Origin: Macropodus opercularis
Taxonomy: Eukaryota; Chordata; Actinopteri; Anabantiformes; Osphronemidae
Direction: 5' to 3'
Assembly: GCA_030770545.1 (NCBI GenBank)
Contig: CM061099.1
Coordinates: 13,647,001-13,711,000 of the forward strand
Length of the DNA stretch: 64,000 nucleotides
In this document: positions 1 to 13,523 of the stretch, piece by piece
Layout: every line of letters starts with the position of its first letter
Numbering within the stretch: the first letter of the stretch is position 1
Translations under genes and position numbers: made by a program
Notes under the pieces: model-generated
What the model was told of the DNA's origin: nothing
Databases searched by the model: none
What the model saw: only the letters and a program-made list of their open reading frames with translations

Positions 1-562
1 CCCTACGATGCAATAACCTGCTCCCCATCGCTGCCCTACAGCTCAGGATAATAAAGTGTTACAGCTAAAAGTTGCTGACTTTACTTAACCTCCAGAAGCA
101 TCTACCTGCTGCCTTTCAAAATGCATCACACCAACTGGATCTAACTGGAACCTATTGTTAACATCAATAAACTTATTCCCATGCAAACATCATCTCTGGT
201 TTTACAATAGGTTAGTGTTTAGGAACCCAAGTTAGCAAATGTACAACATTGTGAACAAAAACTTGTTTCTGGCTCCACCATCTGGTGGCGTCTACTGTTG
301 ACAGTGTTTGCGTTTAATTGCAATGCAATTAATTTTCATTTATGTTAAAATTTTATTTAAAAATATAAACACAAATATGCAAATGTACTTTGTTATCCAA
401 TTATGCATTTGATTGAACAGTAAAAGCAGTCAGAATCAATGAACTGCATTAATCAGAAGCAGTACTGGATGTTGATGCCAAAATGCATTAAGGCCCCACA
501 TGCCAGTTGAATTATTTCTCTCCTCTAATCATTCCCTCTGTAAAGTCTACATTTTTCTAACA

Positions 563-1104
563 TCACTGTTTGTCCTGTAAGTGTCTGTGTGCTGCTCTCA
601 GTGTCTCCTGCAGGTCTTTGTACTGGGCCAGAGCGCAGGCCTCATCCAGAGAGGCCCAGCGGTAATCCTGATGCTCGTCAGACAAAGTTACTGCTATCCC
701 TGGGTCCCTCAGCTCGGCCAGCCAGTACAGCACCTCCTTGGGTTTACCTCGTACTTCATAATGTAGCTTCTGAGTAAAACCATCAACAACCTGAAGGTGT
801 TCAGCCCCTAGCCCGGCCTCCTCCTTGGTCTCTCTCAGAGCTGTGGTGAGGTCATCCTCACCTGGATCCACATGACCTGACGGTAGTTGGGTAAACCGAC
901 AAAAAGAACAACGGTTATTTAAAAGTGCAAAAATGTACATAGTTGAATCTGTGCACTGCATTTGAACGTGTAAACACCTTTAGGTGGAGTCCAGTGATGT
1001 GTCCCGTAAGACGTCTGCAGGAGGAGGTACTCTATGTCGTCTGGTGGAGGAGCGCGGCTAGCTAGACGTCGAAACACTATGAACCCACAAGCTCGAAGCG
1101 CCAT
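563..1104 (-). CDS. nudt2: Bis(5'-nucleosyl)-tetraphosphatase (asymmetrical), Nudix hydrolase 2
   Basis: Two coding exons on the minus strand: 1104-978 and 876-563, with a 101-bp intron. The lengths sum to 441 nt, giving 146 aa, against 147 aa in human NUDT2. The join restores K42-G43-H44 exactly. The Nudix box GX5EX7REUXEEXGU lies at residues 43-65 (GHVDPGEDD...RETKEEAGL), with the metal-binding REUXEE residues intact. The family cleaves diadenosine tetraphosphate (Ap4A) to AMP and ATP and limits alarmone levels in cytosol and nucleus. I chose the MALRACG start because the family begins this way; an in-frame upstream ATG at 1119 would add five residues. A GT donor at 1757 suggests a non-coding first exon ending at 1758. 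It is transcribed away from RFESD. Seen: motif, phase and length. Inferred: the 5' exon. Confidence 0.95.
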
Positions 1105-3158
1105 CTCCCTGTTTAGCATATAAACAAAGTTTCACAATGGCGTTTAAACCTTGTTCACAGAATTTCATGGGTACATTAAAAAACGTTCTGCATGACGCTT
1201 GTCACATAATGAAAAGGTCATTTATGATAGACTATATGTGACAGATGGCAGATGATGTGCACTTAGCTGCAAATATGAGATCTTTAAACATATCCAAATA
1301 TATAACTTTCATCTGAAGTTCTTTACTGTTTTTAACACTTACAGGAAGCTTGTTCTGAACAATATATAACCCAAAATAATATAAACCAATGACAAACCTG
1401 GATATGTTAGACTAACGTAAATGGAAAGAAAAGCAACCTAAACATCGCAAAGGAAATTATCAACATTATTGACATTAGTCGCTGTGTAATTGTAAAAGGT
1501 TTCGGCCTTATTATTCTGAGACCATGAAAGTAATATTTCAAAAGAAAGCAAATTGAGACTAATTCACCACACACAACCACTGAATCACACTATTATCACT
1601 ATCGTTTAATAGTCGACAGTGTATCACGCATGGTGCTGTTTGCTGTTTCTTCCATGTTAGCTATCGTAACGTTGAACGTTTAGTCTGCTCCACTCTCCAT
1701 ACACAGACATCCTGACGTATTCTTAGCTACGTGTTATTAAATATGTCAGTAACTTACGGTCTATTCACTGAAACCAGCTTTGAGCGTCCGGGAGCAAAGA
1801 GGAGCTCAGCGGTGCACAGAGTAAAGGCTCCGCCTGCAAACTAGAGGCTGAGAAAAACGGTTCCGCTTTTCAGACCAGCTGTGCCTACAAGTAGCAGATG
1901 TGATTGTGAAGTCATTTAACACTTGCGTTATAAAATATAAAACAGCTGGAACAGAAAGAAAAGGTACAAACAAATAAAACTAAAACGGTACATCTGCAAA
2001 GTAACTAGTTATTAATTTTCTTAAGTGGAATAAACAAAAAATAATGGTAACGCATCACACAAAATATCTGTACTCAGATATTGTGTGCAATTATGTAGTG
2101 TACTGCTGAAAAAACCTACACAGACATGAAGAGAATATGCAAACTTTTATTTTATGTAAAAGAGATTTCACATCCGAAATCTAGTGGAGTAGATTGTATA
2201 TATTGAATTAAACACTGATATTTATTATGAAACAGGTGGCACACGTGTACATATTTCTTCACGAGCCAGATAAGAAATGTACCCTGATAGGATGCTGATA
2301 GGACCAACTGAAGACAGCTTGTGTCTGATGATTAGGCAGACAGGGCCACATCCCCACTCAGCACTGAGCTGTCAAGAGTTCACTGAGTTTAATTGTTCGT
2401 CTGGACGGAGGAGACGTCCCTGTTGATATTTTAGGTAAGTCTTTTGTTAATTTCACTCAAAGCTGCAAATAAATAGAGAAGAGACAGATGCGCAGCTAGA
2501 CTGCATGCACATAATGTACTATTGGAGACATCTTTCAAATTTAGCCTGTGGTCCTTAAGGGCTCAGTTGAAGAAAAAGTGTTGCTTCCCTGACATAAATA
2601 ATGATTTTGCTGTCCTGTGGCTCCTGCCTTCACATCATGTAACTGTCTGTGGTTTAGCCTGAGGTTTCTGGACATGTGACTCGCGATGCTACTACTACTG
2701 TGCTTACTCAGCCTGCACTGAAGAGCTCATTACTCCACTCTGCCGTACATGACTCACACGTTCATATTTTTGGTGTAGACTGACTTGATGAAGGACTGTG
2801 AGTCTCTTGTTGAGTGATTGTTTTGTGATGACAATGGAATCTATGTTTTTGGATGCGTATGAGTCCACCACTAAACTACTGGTTCAGCCTTTCCTTTGTC
2901 TTTTTGTTAGTTTGTTCATCACAACTCAAGGCTTAGTGTGTTTGAAGTAGTAGAGTTTGCTAGTAGCTAAATGCTGTGGAAACTGAATATATCATGAGTG
3001 TTGGTGACTTCATTTACGCTGACAAATACATTGTGATGTGCCTGTACAACAATCCCACTGACAAATGTGTGTGTGCTTAAAATTTGAATTTGTTGTGCAG
3101 GTGGCCTCACTTGTGGGACATTTACAAAGAGATATCTTGTTGGATAGCATTTCAAAAC
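1105..3158. promoter_or_regulatory. Divergent intergenic/5' region between NUDT2 and RFESD
   Basis: This stretch holds the NUDT2 upstream intron, its probable non-coding exon 1 (about 1758-1850, minus strand) and the probable non-coding exon 1 of RFESD, which ends at a GTAAGT donor at 2434. RFESD exon 2 begins after the CAG at 3098-3100, so 3101-3158 would be 5' UTR. The two putative first exons lie head to head a few hundred bases apart, which would allow a shared bidirectional promoter. The rest is AT-rich with no convincing coding sequence. Confidence 0.4.
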
Positions 3159-4051
3159 ATGGGCGACGAGGAGCAGTCGACCGGGGCAACTCACTTTGTG
3201 GGGAAGAGGGAGGAACTGATTAAAGCAAAGCGCTCTCTCAGAACAGTGGCGGATCGAGAAATACTGCTCATCCACAATCAAGGCGTCTTTCATGCTATGG
3301 ATGCTTACTGTTATCGTGAGTACTGCTTTGTTATCGTTATCGCAATGTGTTCAGTAACATGAATTGTAAAGTGGAGCAGACGTTTTCTTAACAAATGCCA
3401 TAAGATTCATTAAAGTTGCTGCTTTAATACAAATCCTGTTGTGGGACTTTTAACTTACTTTGTCATGCATTTTAGCAAACACCGCCTTTGATGTGTGTCC
3501 ACTCAGCACAATATCTATGTGCTGTAACCCTCTTGCTTATTCTGCAACACACTGATCTCCCACCTTTTTTTTTTACAGATGCTGGGAAATTATTGCAGGA
3601 GGGAGACATTGAGGTGAGGTTTGATCTAAGACAAAATCCTCCAGTAACACTGACCAGCTTGTTTTCTTGTTTTCCCTGTTTGTACGTACAAACTGTGAAC
3701 GTACTAATGAACCAAGTGCGCTTAATTGCAACAAAAGGAGGTTGTTAACCCGCTGTTTTCTCACACGCGCAGGAAATTGACGGCAAGATGTGCATAATCT
3801 GTCCAAAACACAAGTACAAGATCAGTCTAGCCGACGGGGAGGGGTTGTACAAGGCCACCGACCCCAGGGTACGGCCACCTGTGGCCAGGTGGTACTCTAA
3901 GGGCGTTAAGCAGCGGACCCACACCGTTACAGAGACCGACGGAGACGTCTATGTCAAACTCTCGGAGGACAAGTGCTACATTGACTCCGACTACTTCCAG
4001 GGAGAAAAGGGGAAGCTGGAAAGACAGAAAGCTGAGGAGGACTCATCTTGA
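3159..4051 (+). CDS. rfesd: Rieske domain-containing protein RFESD
   Basis: Three coding exons: 3159-3315, 3579-3613 (35 nt) and 3773-4051. Total 471 nt, 156 aa, matching the roughly 157 aa of human RFESD. The Rieske [2Fe-2S] ligands are visible: box 1 is C51-Y-H53, whose His codon is made by the exon 1/exon 2 join, and box 2 is C74-P-K-H77. The conserved CIICPKHKYKI and GLYKATDP segments and the KGVKQRTHTV stretch are typical of RFESD rather than of respiratory-chain Rieske proteins. There is no membrane anchor or signal peptide. The family is soluble and its partner and reaction are not established. The start MGDEEQ follows a 5' UTR exon acceptor at 3100. AATAAA signals at 4237, 4264 and 4272 close the transcript. 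Confidence 0.93.
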
Positions 4052-4263
4052 TAGAAGGATATGGATGGTGTCTTCAAACTCTGATCCCCTGTTAACAAGT
4101 GAGAGCATTTATTTAGTGCTGCAGCATGTTTCAGATCATAAGTATGAAGAGCCTACGTTGTCTTTCATTTTTGTATACAGAGTTTGTACGTTTTTAAATA
4201 TTAATATTTGAAGGTATGACCTGTTAGTTATTTACAAATAAAAGCATGTTGGACTTCTCTCTT

Positions 4264-4277
4264 AATAAAGTAATAAA
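4264..4277 (+). terminator. Poly(A) signals of RFESD
   Basis: Two AATAAA hexamers (4264-4269 and 4272-4277) about 215 nt after the RFESD stop. A further AATAAA at 4237-4242 could be an earlier site. Confidence 0.5.
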
Positions 4278-6100
4278 CTTGTACTATGGATGAATCCTTG
4301 TGGGCAGTGAAAAGAAGGATGCACGCTCACACTGGTGCTCCCCTGTGCATTTTAATCTTCCTTATGTTTTATGCATACACCGATCGAATCAATAAGATAA
4401 AGAGGTTTGTACAGATCAATGAGGGCCTAAAGTGGAAAATCAGGGATCATACCACAATAATGATCACTTGACTGTTTATTCCTGCAGGTAACATGTTGAG
4501 TTTAGATCAACCTTTCTCTCCAATATGAGAACAATATCCATTACTAATACAATATAGCACTACTCTGTCACCTCTCATGCAAAGGGTGATTGCTGTAGCT
4601 TTCATTGGCTCGTCATACATGCCACGCACAGGGTTGTTTCATTTCTCAGCCATCTGACGTAAGCGATCAGGACAGTCTGTCACATTCAGATCATTTTTCT
4701 TGGATTCTGTACTCACAACCACGACATGGCCCCAGAACTGCAAACGCCGTGGGCTGATAACACTCAGGCTACGGGGGCACGATGATGCTCCTCTGTGCAT
4801 GAACGACGCAGGCCTGCGGCAAACTCACACGCAGCAAAGTGTAAAGAGCCTCCTCGGCCTCCATGTGACTGGATACAGTCAAGACACGAAAGGTTACACG
4901 AAAGAAGGGGCTCGGTTATGACTGTGCAGTCAAGATTGCGAATGTTGGTCCAGGATGCAGGCGCAGGTGTCTGGACTGGAAACAGCTTGTCGGCGTGTGT
5001 TTTGATAGAAGGAGAGTGTCCATTTAAAGAGCATGTCTCTGGTGCTGCAGAGCATTTAACGCCAAGGCTTTAAATGCTCGGCTGCTTTACGTGCTACATT
5101 ATTCATAGTGATCGTGAATGACACAAGAGCCTCTGATGAAACCTTTAAGACTCCCGGAGTTCAGCCTAAGAGAACAGACCACCTGATGTCATCACCGCCT
5201 TTCATTTAGGTTCCAGAATAAAACAGAACCAGTGATTTAAAAAAAAAAAAAAACATCCTCTCGCTGTAAGAACAAAGCGGCTCCTGTCATCATTTGCGTC
5301 GCACCGCATTGCTTGCACCTCTTTGATGCTTGCTCGCGTGCCGGAATTCGTTTTTTTGCAGAAGACAGTCGCGAGCTTTGTTTTGCATGCAACAAATCAG
5401 GCGAAACCGTTCGCCGCGCGAGGCCAACGGTGTCAGAGCGAGCAACGCAACGCTGTCACGTCCAGTTCGACGCGCGCGTGCGAGCGTTGGCGGTGCACGG
5501 GCTACGTGTGTGCTGGCGCGAGCTTCTTCTACGTGTCTATGTGCGTGTTGCTGAGTCAGGCGCGACTCTCGCTCCTGTCCGTCTCTCTCTCTCTCTCTCT
5601 CTTTCTCTCTTTCTCTCTCTCTCCAGTTGTTCGACTTTGTTCTATCCGCCGACGTCATTCATATGCTCCGGGCACAGAGGCGCGAGGCTGCTCTCTCCCC
5701 GTTGTTTAATTGCCTTCGCCACCGACTGACAACTTGTTCGTCTCCCGGCGCGTTGCCTCGTCCATGGGCGCCGCTGTCGACACGCTCCGCTGCTCCGCCG
5801 GGCTCGGCTGTCCGGTGCGCCTCTGCGGTCGGTTCGGGACGGCGTTCGGCTCTCTCCAGCTTTTATGAATGAATAACGAGCCGCGGGAGGAGGGGTGGGG
5901 GGCAATGCAAGTGACTGCGAAAGTCCCCAAGCTGCCGGGCTCCCGGGGGCCCAGCCACCGATGAGAGGGATCAGCGACGGAGCGGAGCCGCGGCTCATTG
6001 CGGAAAAGCCGAGTCTGACTGCAGACTGGCGTGGACACGCACCGGGAGAAGAGCGGGCTCCATAGCGGAGGAGCAGCGGAACAGAACCGCGGCGACCACA
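4278..6100. promoter_or_regulatory. RFESD-RHOBTB3 intergenic region and RHOBTB3 CpG-rich promoter
   Basis: From 4278 to about 5280 I see no gene; SPATA9, which lies here in human, is not recognisable. From about 5290 to 6150 the DNA turns GC- and CpG-rich, with a pure and interrupted (CT)n tract at about 5582-5622. It contains the presumed RHOBTB3 transcription start and 5' UTR, which leads directly into the ATG at 6101. Long open frames in this stretch on both strands are products of the high GC content, not genes. Confidence 0.55.
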
Positions 6101-9100
6101 ATGTAAGTTCCTCTGGAGCTGCAACTCATTAACGGGGAGGGAAGAAGCGGTCCCTGCATGGGTGCGCGCTCTATTTATTTATTTATTCATTTATTTATTC
6201 TTTCTCTCTATTACCGCTTGATAATTACAGACGCGACACTGGGAACGTGTCCGTTTATGAAAGTGTCTTATTTATTGATCCACATACGCATCCAGGTGTA
6301 GTAAAGGCCGTCACAAGCTTCTCTTCAGTCATTTTCAGTGACATATCGACGATGCACTGTCTCCGTGATAGACATGAATAATAAGGATCAGGGCAAAGAC
6401 ATTTTTCCCTCTTCTCCTCCCCCATCACCTCTGATTCTCCGTCTCCATCTCTCCTCCGTTCTCTCTTAACCACAAGTTGCTTGGTTTTGCAGGTCCATCC
6501 ACATCGTGGCTCTGGGCAGCGAATGCCCCGGGGGAGTCGGGCCCGGGGAGGAGATCATGGGCCAGGGACAGCTGCAGGGCGGGCTGCTGTGGAGCTACCT
6601 GGGTCACGGGGCGCTGGTGGGACCCTGCGACCTAGAGAGCAGCCTGCACAACCCGGCTTTCATGGAGTACACCTCCCGTGTGTTTGGAGATGTCACCGTA
6701 GTGGTTCGAGATTGTCCCAGCTGGGTAAGAAAGCGCCGGTGTGTTTGTGAGCGCAGAACAGAATGGGGGAAAACAGAGCTTTTCCCACTTAAAGTCTTTC
6801 TGCTTGGACTTTTCTGATGCTTTTTTCCTGCTGGTGTGAACAAATAAGACTCGATTTGCATAGAAAGTTACCAGCAGGGCAAGAAGTGTCATAAAAGTGG
6901 TGTAATTTTGGCCATTGTGGTGTTTACCTGTTTACCTTTCCTTCTATTTCTCAGAAGATGTAAAATGTCATAATTTCCAAGGCCACTGGCCTTCCAGCAG
7001 TGATTGCAGGCATAAAAATGTCTGTTCTTCGGAGGACGCTTCTAACACGCACAAAGAACAACTGATGAAAGAACTTCTGCTCTCAGCAGCATATGATTGT
7101 GAAATGAAAACACTCCTATCCTATTATAGGGTTGTCTAACGCTGTCAGGGGTGGTTTTGGGGAACGGCTGTCAGTCTATTTTTACATCTGTGTCTTTTCC
7201 AACGCCTTTCCAAGTGTTTTTCATGTTGAAGAAGTTGAATCGGGCTTTTTCACAGCTGCTAGTCTCACATTTCTTTGGGGGTAAAGTCCAAAGAGCCATA
7301 GTGAGGTATTTATACTTAGAGAGGCTGAAATGGGAGAGGTTATATGCGGTGAGAGTCACGGTGCAGCTTGGCATGTTGTTCCTCGCGTGTCTCTGTGTCC
7401 TCCTCTGACCTGTCACTAATTGTTGTTGATTTCCGTGTCTTTCCAGGACTTGCTGGACAGCGACTGGGCCAGTGTACGGAAAGTTCTCGAGCAGGCGGAT
7501 ATCCTGGTCATTAAATATTCAGTTACAGACAAACTGGCTTTTCAGCAGGTCAGAAACAGCTATGCCCCACGACTCCGCCCGCTCCTGCGGCACTGGGGTG
7601 TGCCTGTCATCCTGGTGGCTGTCGGAGCACGGCTGAATGGTGAGGACGTTTTTCTTGGGCTTTTGTTGTAGAATCCGCTATAGCTGGAATGAAAATATAC
7701 CTGGACAACTGATGGCTCGAAACAGTGTGTAGTCATAGTTACATAGAAGCAGCTCAGTGTGAGAAGCATCAAATAGATACATATGCAAATTATGTGTTTG
7801 TCCTGAGCCTAATATCCAGGAATTAGGAAATGTGATGCTGTTTTGATTGTTTTGACTGTTGGAAGAATGTCCTGCTTGTGTACTCTGGCGTGTAGTTGTT
7901 GCAACGAGGAGGATGCTCATGACTAAATCTCCTCTTGGCTGCCTGCAGGCAGTCAGCTCACAAGCTTCCCAGCAAGAAACACACCAAAGCAACACACTGA
8001 AGTTATATTTTTCCACAGAACACATGTACATACAAACACAGTGTCATGACTTGAGGTTTGTCCTTTAAATAGGACTAGTACAGCAAGTATCGGGCTGCTG
8101 CAGGCTGAGTACCACATTAACATGCATGCATATCTGCTGCTCACTGAGTCTACGTGTGGTGTTGTAGACACACTGACCCTTGTCGATTCCCGATTCTGTA
8201 AACAAGTCTATCAAATGTACCAGGTTTTATTTTTAGCTTGTCTGCTCAACATACTTTGAGATCCTGTCAGAGCTCTGCTGCAGAATGATCACAGCCCCAG
8301 TCAAGTCTTTGCTGGGAGAAGGTGGTGGAGAGAGCGAGCGAGTAGCTGTAAATCTAAAGATTTTGTTTGTGTTTTTGTTTGTGGCTGCTGTGAGTATTTT
8401 CATTCTATCCCCTCCTGACTGCGAAGAATGACGGCTGGGCTCTGAGCACTTCCTGCTGCTCGACATTAGACCACCTAAGGCACAGCTGTGGCAGAGACAG
8501 CGCTGCTGTACGTGTATTAATGCAGCCATTAAACCAGTGCTGAACGCAGGAGCATAGACGGATTTATCCAAGGGCACTCATACACATGCACACGATGTTC
8601 CTCCATCTCTGTGTCACGCCCGTGGTTATTAACAATATGAGTTATCGGATGCCTCAGCACTTTGCCGTTTGTCCCATTCATTCACTCTCCGTCTCTCTCT
8701 CCTGCTTGGTCCAGTCTTTCAGTTTTTAATCTTCAAGCTAATCATTGTATTTTGGTTTGCGTCTGTGGTCCTAATGCACACGTGCCAGAGTCCTGCCGGT
8801 CCTAGAACAAGTGCCTCTCTAGATTTTACACGTTTAGATAATCTCACTTCCTAATTTTGAAGTGTAGCTATAAAAATGACAGAATGGAAGTGCACACAGC
8901 CCTATTTTCAATTTCAAGAACCACCAGCAATATCTCACACACTTGACATTTGACTATGACATACTCTGTATACTACCATAAAAGTCTCTAGTGATTTGTA
9001 TGTTCACTGCCTTTTTTACGTATTTTTGCCCTTTGAAGACAATATTTGGTGTCTGATACTGAGCAAATGTTTTTTTTTTCCATTTGTTTTGGTAAATTTG

Positions 9101-12100
9101 ACAATACCCGATGAGAATCGATGTCAAATAGACTGACAGCTTCTTACACACAGTTCTGCTTCCGTGAAAATGTGTTAGGTCCACGTGTTGAAGATCAAAA
9201 TGTTCTTCAGCATGTGACAGCCCACTTCTTAGCGTCACAATTTCACGGCCTGTACATCATCAGTCTAGTGCAGCTTATTTCCAGCGTTACATTAACTGTT
9301 CATGCTAGATGCACAAATCCTGAGAAGCGCAATGTGTCATAGAAGTAACAGATACAGCCTCATAAAATATTTACTAGACTGACTTCAGCGTTTATTCTCG
9401 TCTGTGTGTTCAGATGAAGGCCCTCCCTGTACGTGTCCGTTGTGTGCGTCTGACTGGAGCAGCTGTGTTCCTCATGGCGAGGGTCTGCAGCTGTCCCGGG
9501 ACCTGGGGGCCACCTACCTGGAGCTGCCCTCTCTCAACCACGTGTTTGTGGGCCGCTACTTTGGCAGCGTGGTGCGTGGTGACGACAGCCAGGAATCAAA
9601 CAATCGATCGGCCAAACAAATGTTTGAACTAACGCGTGTGTCTGTGTCTCTCAGCTGGAGTATTTCATGATTCAGTGTCTGAAGCACAAAGCCAAAGAGA
9701 GGCCAGAGAAGAGACGTGGAAATAAAGTGAACGAGCTTCGTCCCCCTCACTTAGAACAACCAGGTCAGAGAACATTACTGTAACTTGCCCTCATAAAATG
9801 TAAAATGGTGATTGGCATTTTGAATCCATCATATGCAACAATTAAAGTTGCTTTTTGCTCCTTTTATAGTTTACAGGGAACATTCAAAGAGACCGACTGG
9901 ATTGTTTCTCATCGAGCTTACACAGCCATAAAATGAGCTGAGCACAAAGGTTTTACCTGGATCAATATTCACTGTTCCAAACTGGAAATAAGCGCAGAGA
10001 CAAAGAGCTAGGTTGACTACTTATTCAGTGATGTTTGAATCAATTTTAGACTCAGCCCTTTTCAGTGTAAGACACAGTCACAACTGAGTGTTCACCTCCT
10101 TAAGCACAATCACGGTAATGGCTGTTGTAGTGGGAGGGGAGAGCATTACTCATTACGTTATTCTTAACTAAACAACTCCATCAGTTTATATTTTATTTAA
10201 ACCAATTCATTAACCTTATGCAGTTCTGCTGCATTGTACGTTATACATTTTGTGTATATTTAAGTGTGGAGCTGTGATAAATGAATATTTTCTCACAAAT
10301 AGAAAAGATCTTTAAGATAATTAATGGGAAACAGATTGGTCACGTGAATCAAATGAATCAAAAGGTCAATTAACGACCAAACCTCTTCCAATAATTATAG
10401 ACTAATGGATTAAGTTTGAATTCAGTTTATTTGAGACACATTTTCAGATTGGTTAAGTTTAATTAAGATTTAAAGCACTTGGAGACTTATGGAAGACAAT
10501 CAGCTTGTGCTAATTATGAAGAGAGATTATCATCATGACCATGGTCAAAACAGACTAATGCTCACAGAATGTAATAAAAACTAGTTTATTTATTACAAAC
10601 GACCACATCACGAAAAGGTCAAGTAGCATCGTTTTGTTTTGAAAACGAGCCTCCAGAACTGTATTTAGCTACACCCCTGGCTGCTGTAACAGTTGCTGCC
10701 ATTTCAAAATGCTATTTTGGAGCTTTTAATGAAGTAAAACATCTGAGAATATTTAACACAAACGACCTTGTTAAAGTACTGTTAAATATTGATCTGACCA
10801 CTTTGCTGCTGTGGGTGTCTAAATCTGACGCAGTGACAGATTTAAGTCCTGCCAAAAAACAGGCAGCAATGCTGGAGGATTTATTGGTGCCTGTCCAGCA
10901 GTGCTTACTTCTGCTTATGGCGTCGCTGCATTAAATATGACATGCACTGATTCAGAAGCTGCACTTTTTTTTCTCAGCCAATCTGAGTCACCATAAAAAA
11001 GGAGATGAGTGGCACAGAGGTGCAGTATGTGTGAAGCATAATTAGGAATATAATAGGACAGTGATTTGTGAACCCCTGTTCTCCCAGCTCTTCACTTTCC
11101 CGGTCAGTGCTTCTGCGCTCTTTCACTTCATTTAAATCCATGGGTGCACTTTTCTCAATCATTCTCTATGAAAGTTTTTCTTTCATAGCTCTAATCCATT
11201 TAGTGGAAATCAGTTCTTTGTGACCATTGTCTAATCACAGTTACTTCTCTACATTTATTTTTTTTAAATACCCTTGTTGAAAAAAAGAAGCCAAACAATA
11301 CAAAACCACAATTCAGGGTAAGACCTGGCATTGTCCTGCTGTAATTATAGCAGCATATGTTTTAATATAATCCCCATTTGCCATCACACATCTTGACTTT
11401 TGCTTTTTTGTGTGAGTAGTGTTTCTCATGCAATGATGCCTCAGAGGTTGCACACTTTAAACTGAGATTTCTACCCTGGGTCTTTATGCACAGAGTTCTT
11501 CAGAGTACCCGACTCTTTTCACAATATTATCATTTGTGGATACTGAAAGACCAAATTCTTTTCAATATTGTGTTAAAAATATTATTTTTGAACAGACAAT
11601 TCTCTCCCAACACTCACTGATGGAAACTCCCTTTGGAAACTCCTTTTCCATTTCATTAGAAACCGTTCGTTACCTGAGCTCATCCTCCTTAACTTCCTCC
11701 CTCTCTTCTTTCCTCTGTGTTTACTACCTCACGCCTCTCTGTTCAGCTCGTCTTCCCCCTATCCGCGTAGAGGAATCCAGCTTCTCCCAGGACATGCAGT
11801 GGTTGCTGGAGCGTGGCGTGCAGTTTGCCGATGTGGCTTTCTATGCCGGGGACTCTGGGAAAGAACTGGGGTGGGCGCACGCGGCTGTGCTGTGTGCTGT
11901 CAGCCCGTATTTCAGACAGCTGCTGCTCGGGCCTAAGACCAGGTAGGAGTGATACTTCATCCTCAGCGTGAAGGTTTCCAAACTATTACACCACCTGAAA
12001 CTGTGGCCAGAAAGAGCTCTGTGCTCTTCTGTCCTCTTTAGTAGAACTACTTTGTACTCATTTGGATCTCTGCTGGACAGGGAGCGTCCACAGTCGCGAT

Positions 12101-13479
12101 GCGCCTGCAGAGAGAGAGATGGGGGCCCACACTCGCTGCTCTCCACTTGGGACGGGGGGATTATTGATGATATGCCGAGATCAGAGGGGCACCTGACAGG
12201 ACGTCTGTCTCGTCTGGTAGTGAAGGACCCGCTCCTTTGCATGTGCCTGTGGGAGACTCTTATGTTCATTTACAGAGGTAAAAACACACACATCACTGAG
12301 AAAATATCTGCAGTGTGTCATTACCATACATTGTCTTGCACAGTGAATCTTTCGTTTTTGTGAAAACGCTTTGACTGCTGGTGGCAAGTTGTGGTCAAAA
12401 TACGAGAAACCAGTAAAGCGTCACAAAGTGCACACACACAAAGTAGCATTAGTTGCACAGGAAGTGCCAGACAGATAGTGAAGCCCTGGATATAAATTGT
12501 TTCCTAAACGGCAGCCAACATGCGTTTTATCCAGAAGATTCTGCAACGACGGCACTCTAATCACATCAGACGACGTGGTTTCTGTAGTTTCACTTTCTGA
12601 AAGAATAACTTTTATTGATGTTTCCTGTTTGTTATTACCTTTGACACTTTAAGCACATTAGGACTGGGATTTAAATACAGATAACAACCCTGGACTGACA
12701 TCCTCAGTGTAGGAACTCCATTCCCCAAAAGCATTTACTTTTTTCCGAATGATTTAGATGTGATGATTAATGTCCCTTGGCAGCAGAAGGCAGTTTGCCT
12801 CCAGTTGGGTCTCATCCAATGTTCCATTACCCAGAGGAACAGAAATCAGTCAGACTGAAAGTGCTTGATAGTAAGCAACTGTAGTATTTTAGTGTAGGAC
12901 CTGATTGTTCATTGTGTAAAAGTGTGATCTTGCACAGCTTTCTTAACCCACATGTGTACTTGATACCTTAGGCCGCTCCAGTTTGCTTTATCTCCACCCA
13001 GCTCAGCTGCTTTAAACATCACGGACATCAGTTAGGATGGATTCATTCACTGAACAACGTCCAAGCAGAGATCGAATGTCCATCATTTTGAAGACTAATG
13101 GAGTTAGTTGATTGAATCCAACTCGGAAGCCTGTTACAGTGGATTTCTACTTAGATCAACAAGTGAATGTGCTGAAACTGTCATCTAAAATTGTTTGTGT
13201 CTAATACTAAGGCATACGCATTAAACATAAGCCAAAACATTTGCAATCGATGTAAAATTGTGGAGCTTATATTCCCCCGTACTTTTAACAGGCGTGTAAT
13301 ATTTTCTCTGACTTGAATGCTATGATGAAAATCTTCTAAGTCTGCGGCTTAGGGTGTGCAGTGCTGTGCCTGATGCACGGCAGCACTACATCGCAGGCTG
13401 CAGGAGTTCTTACGGCAAAACGCTGTCATAACATCTGATTCACTGCCTCCTAACATGTATGTGAGCAGGGAACACACAT

Positions 13480-13523
<44 letters not shown>

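Noticed and set aside
4278..5290. SPATA9 expected by synteny
   Set aside because: No frame or motif resembling it was found on either strand.
5642..6124. 160- and 131-codon antisense frames over the RHOBTB3 5' region
   Set aside because: They are Arg/Pro/Ser-rich, unrelated to any family I know, and lie in a CpG-rich promoter where stops are rare.
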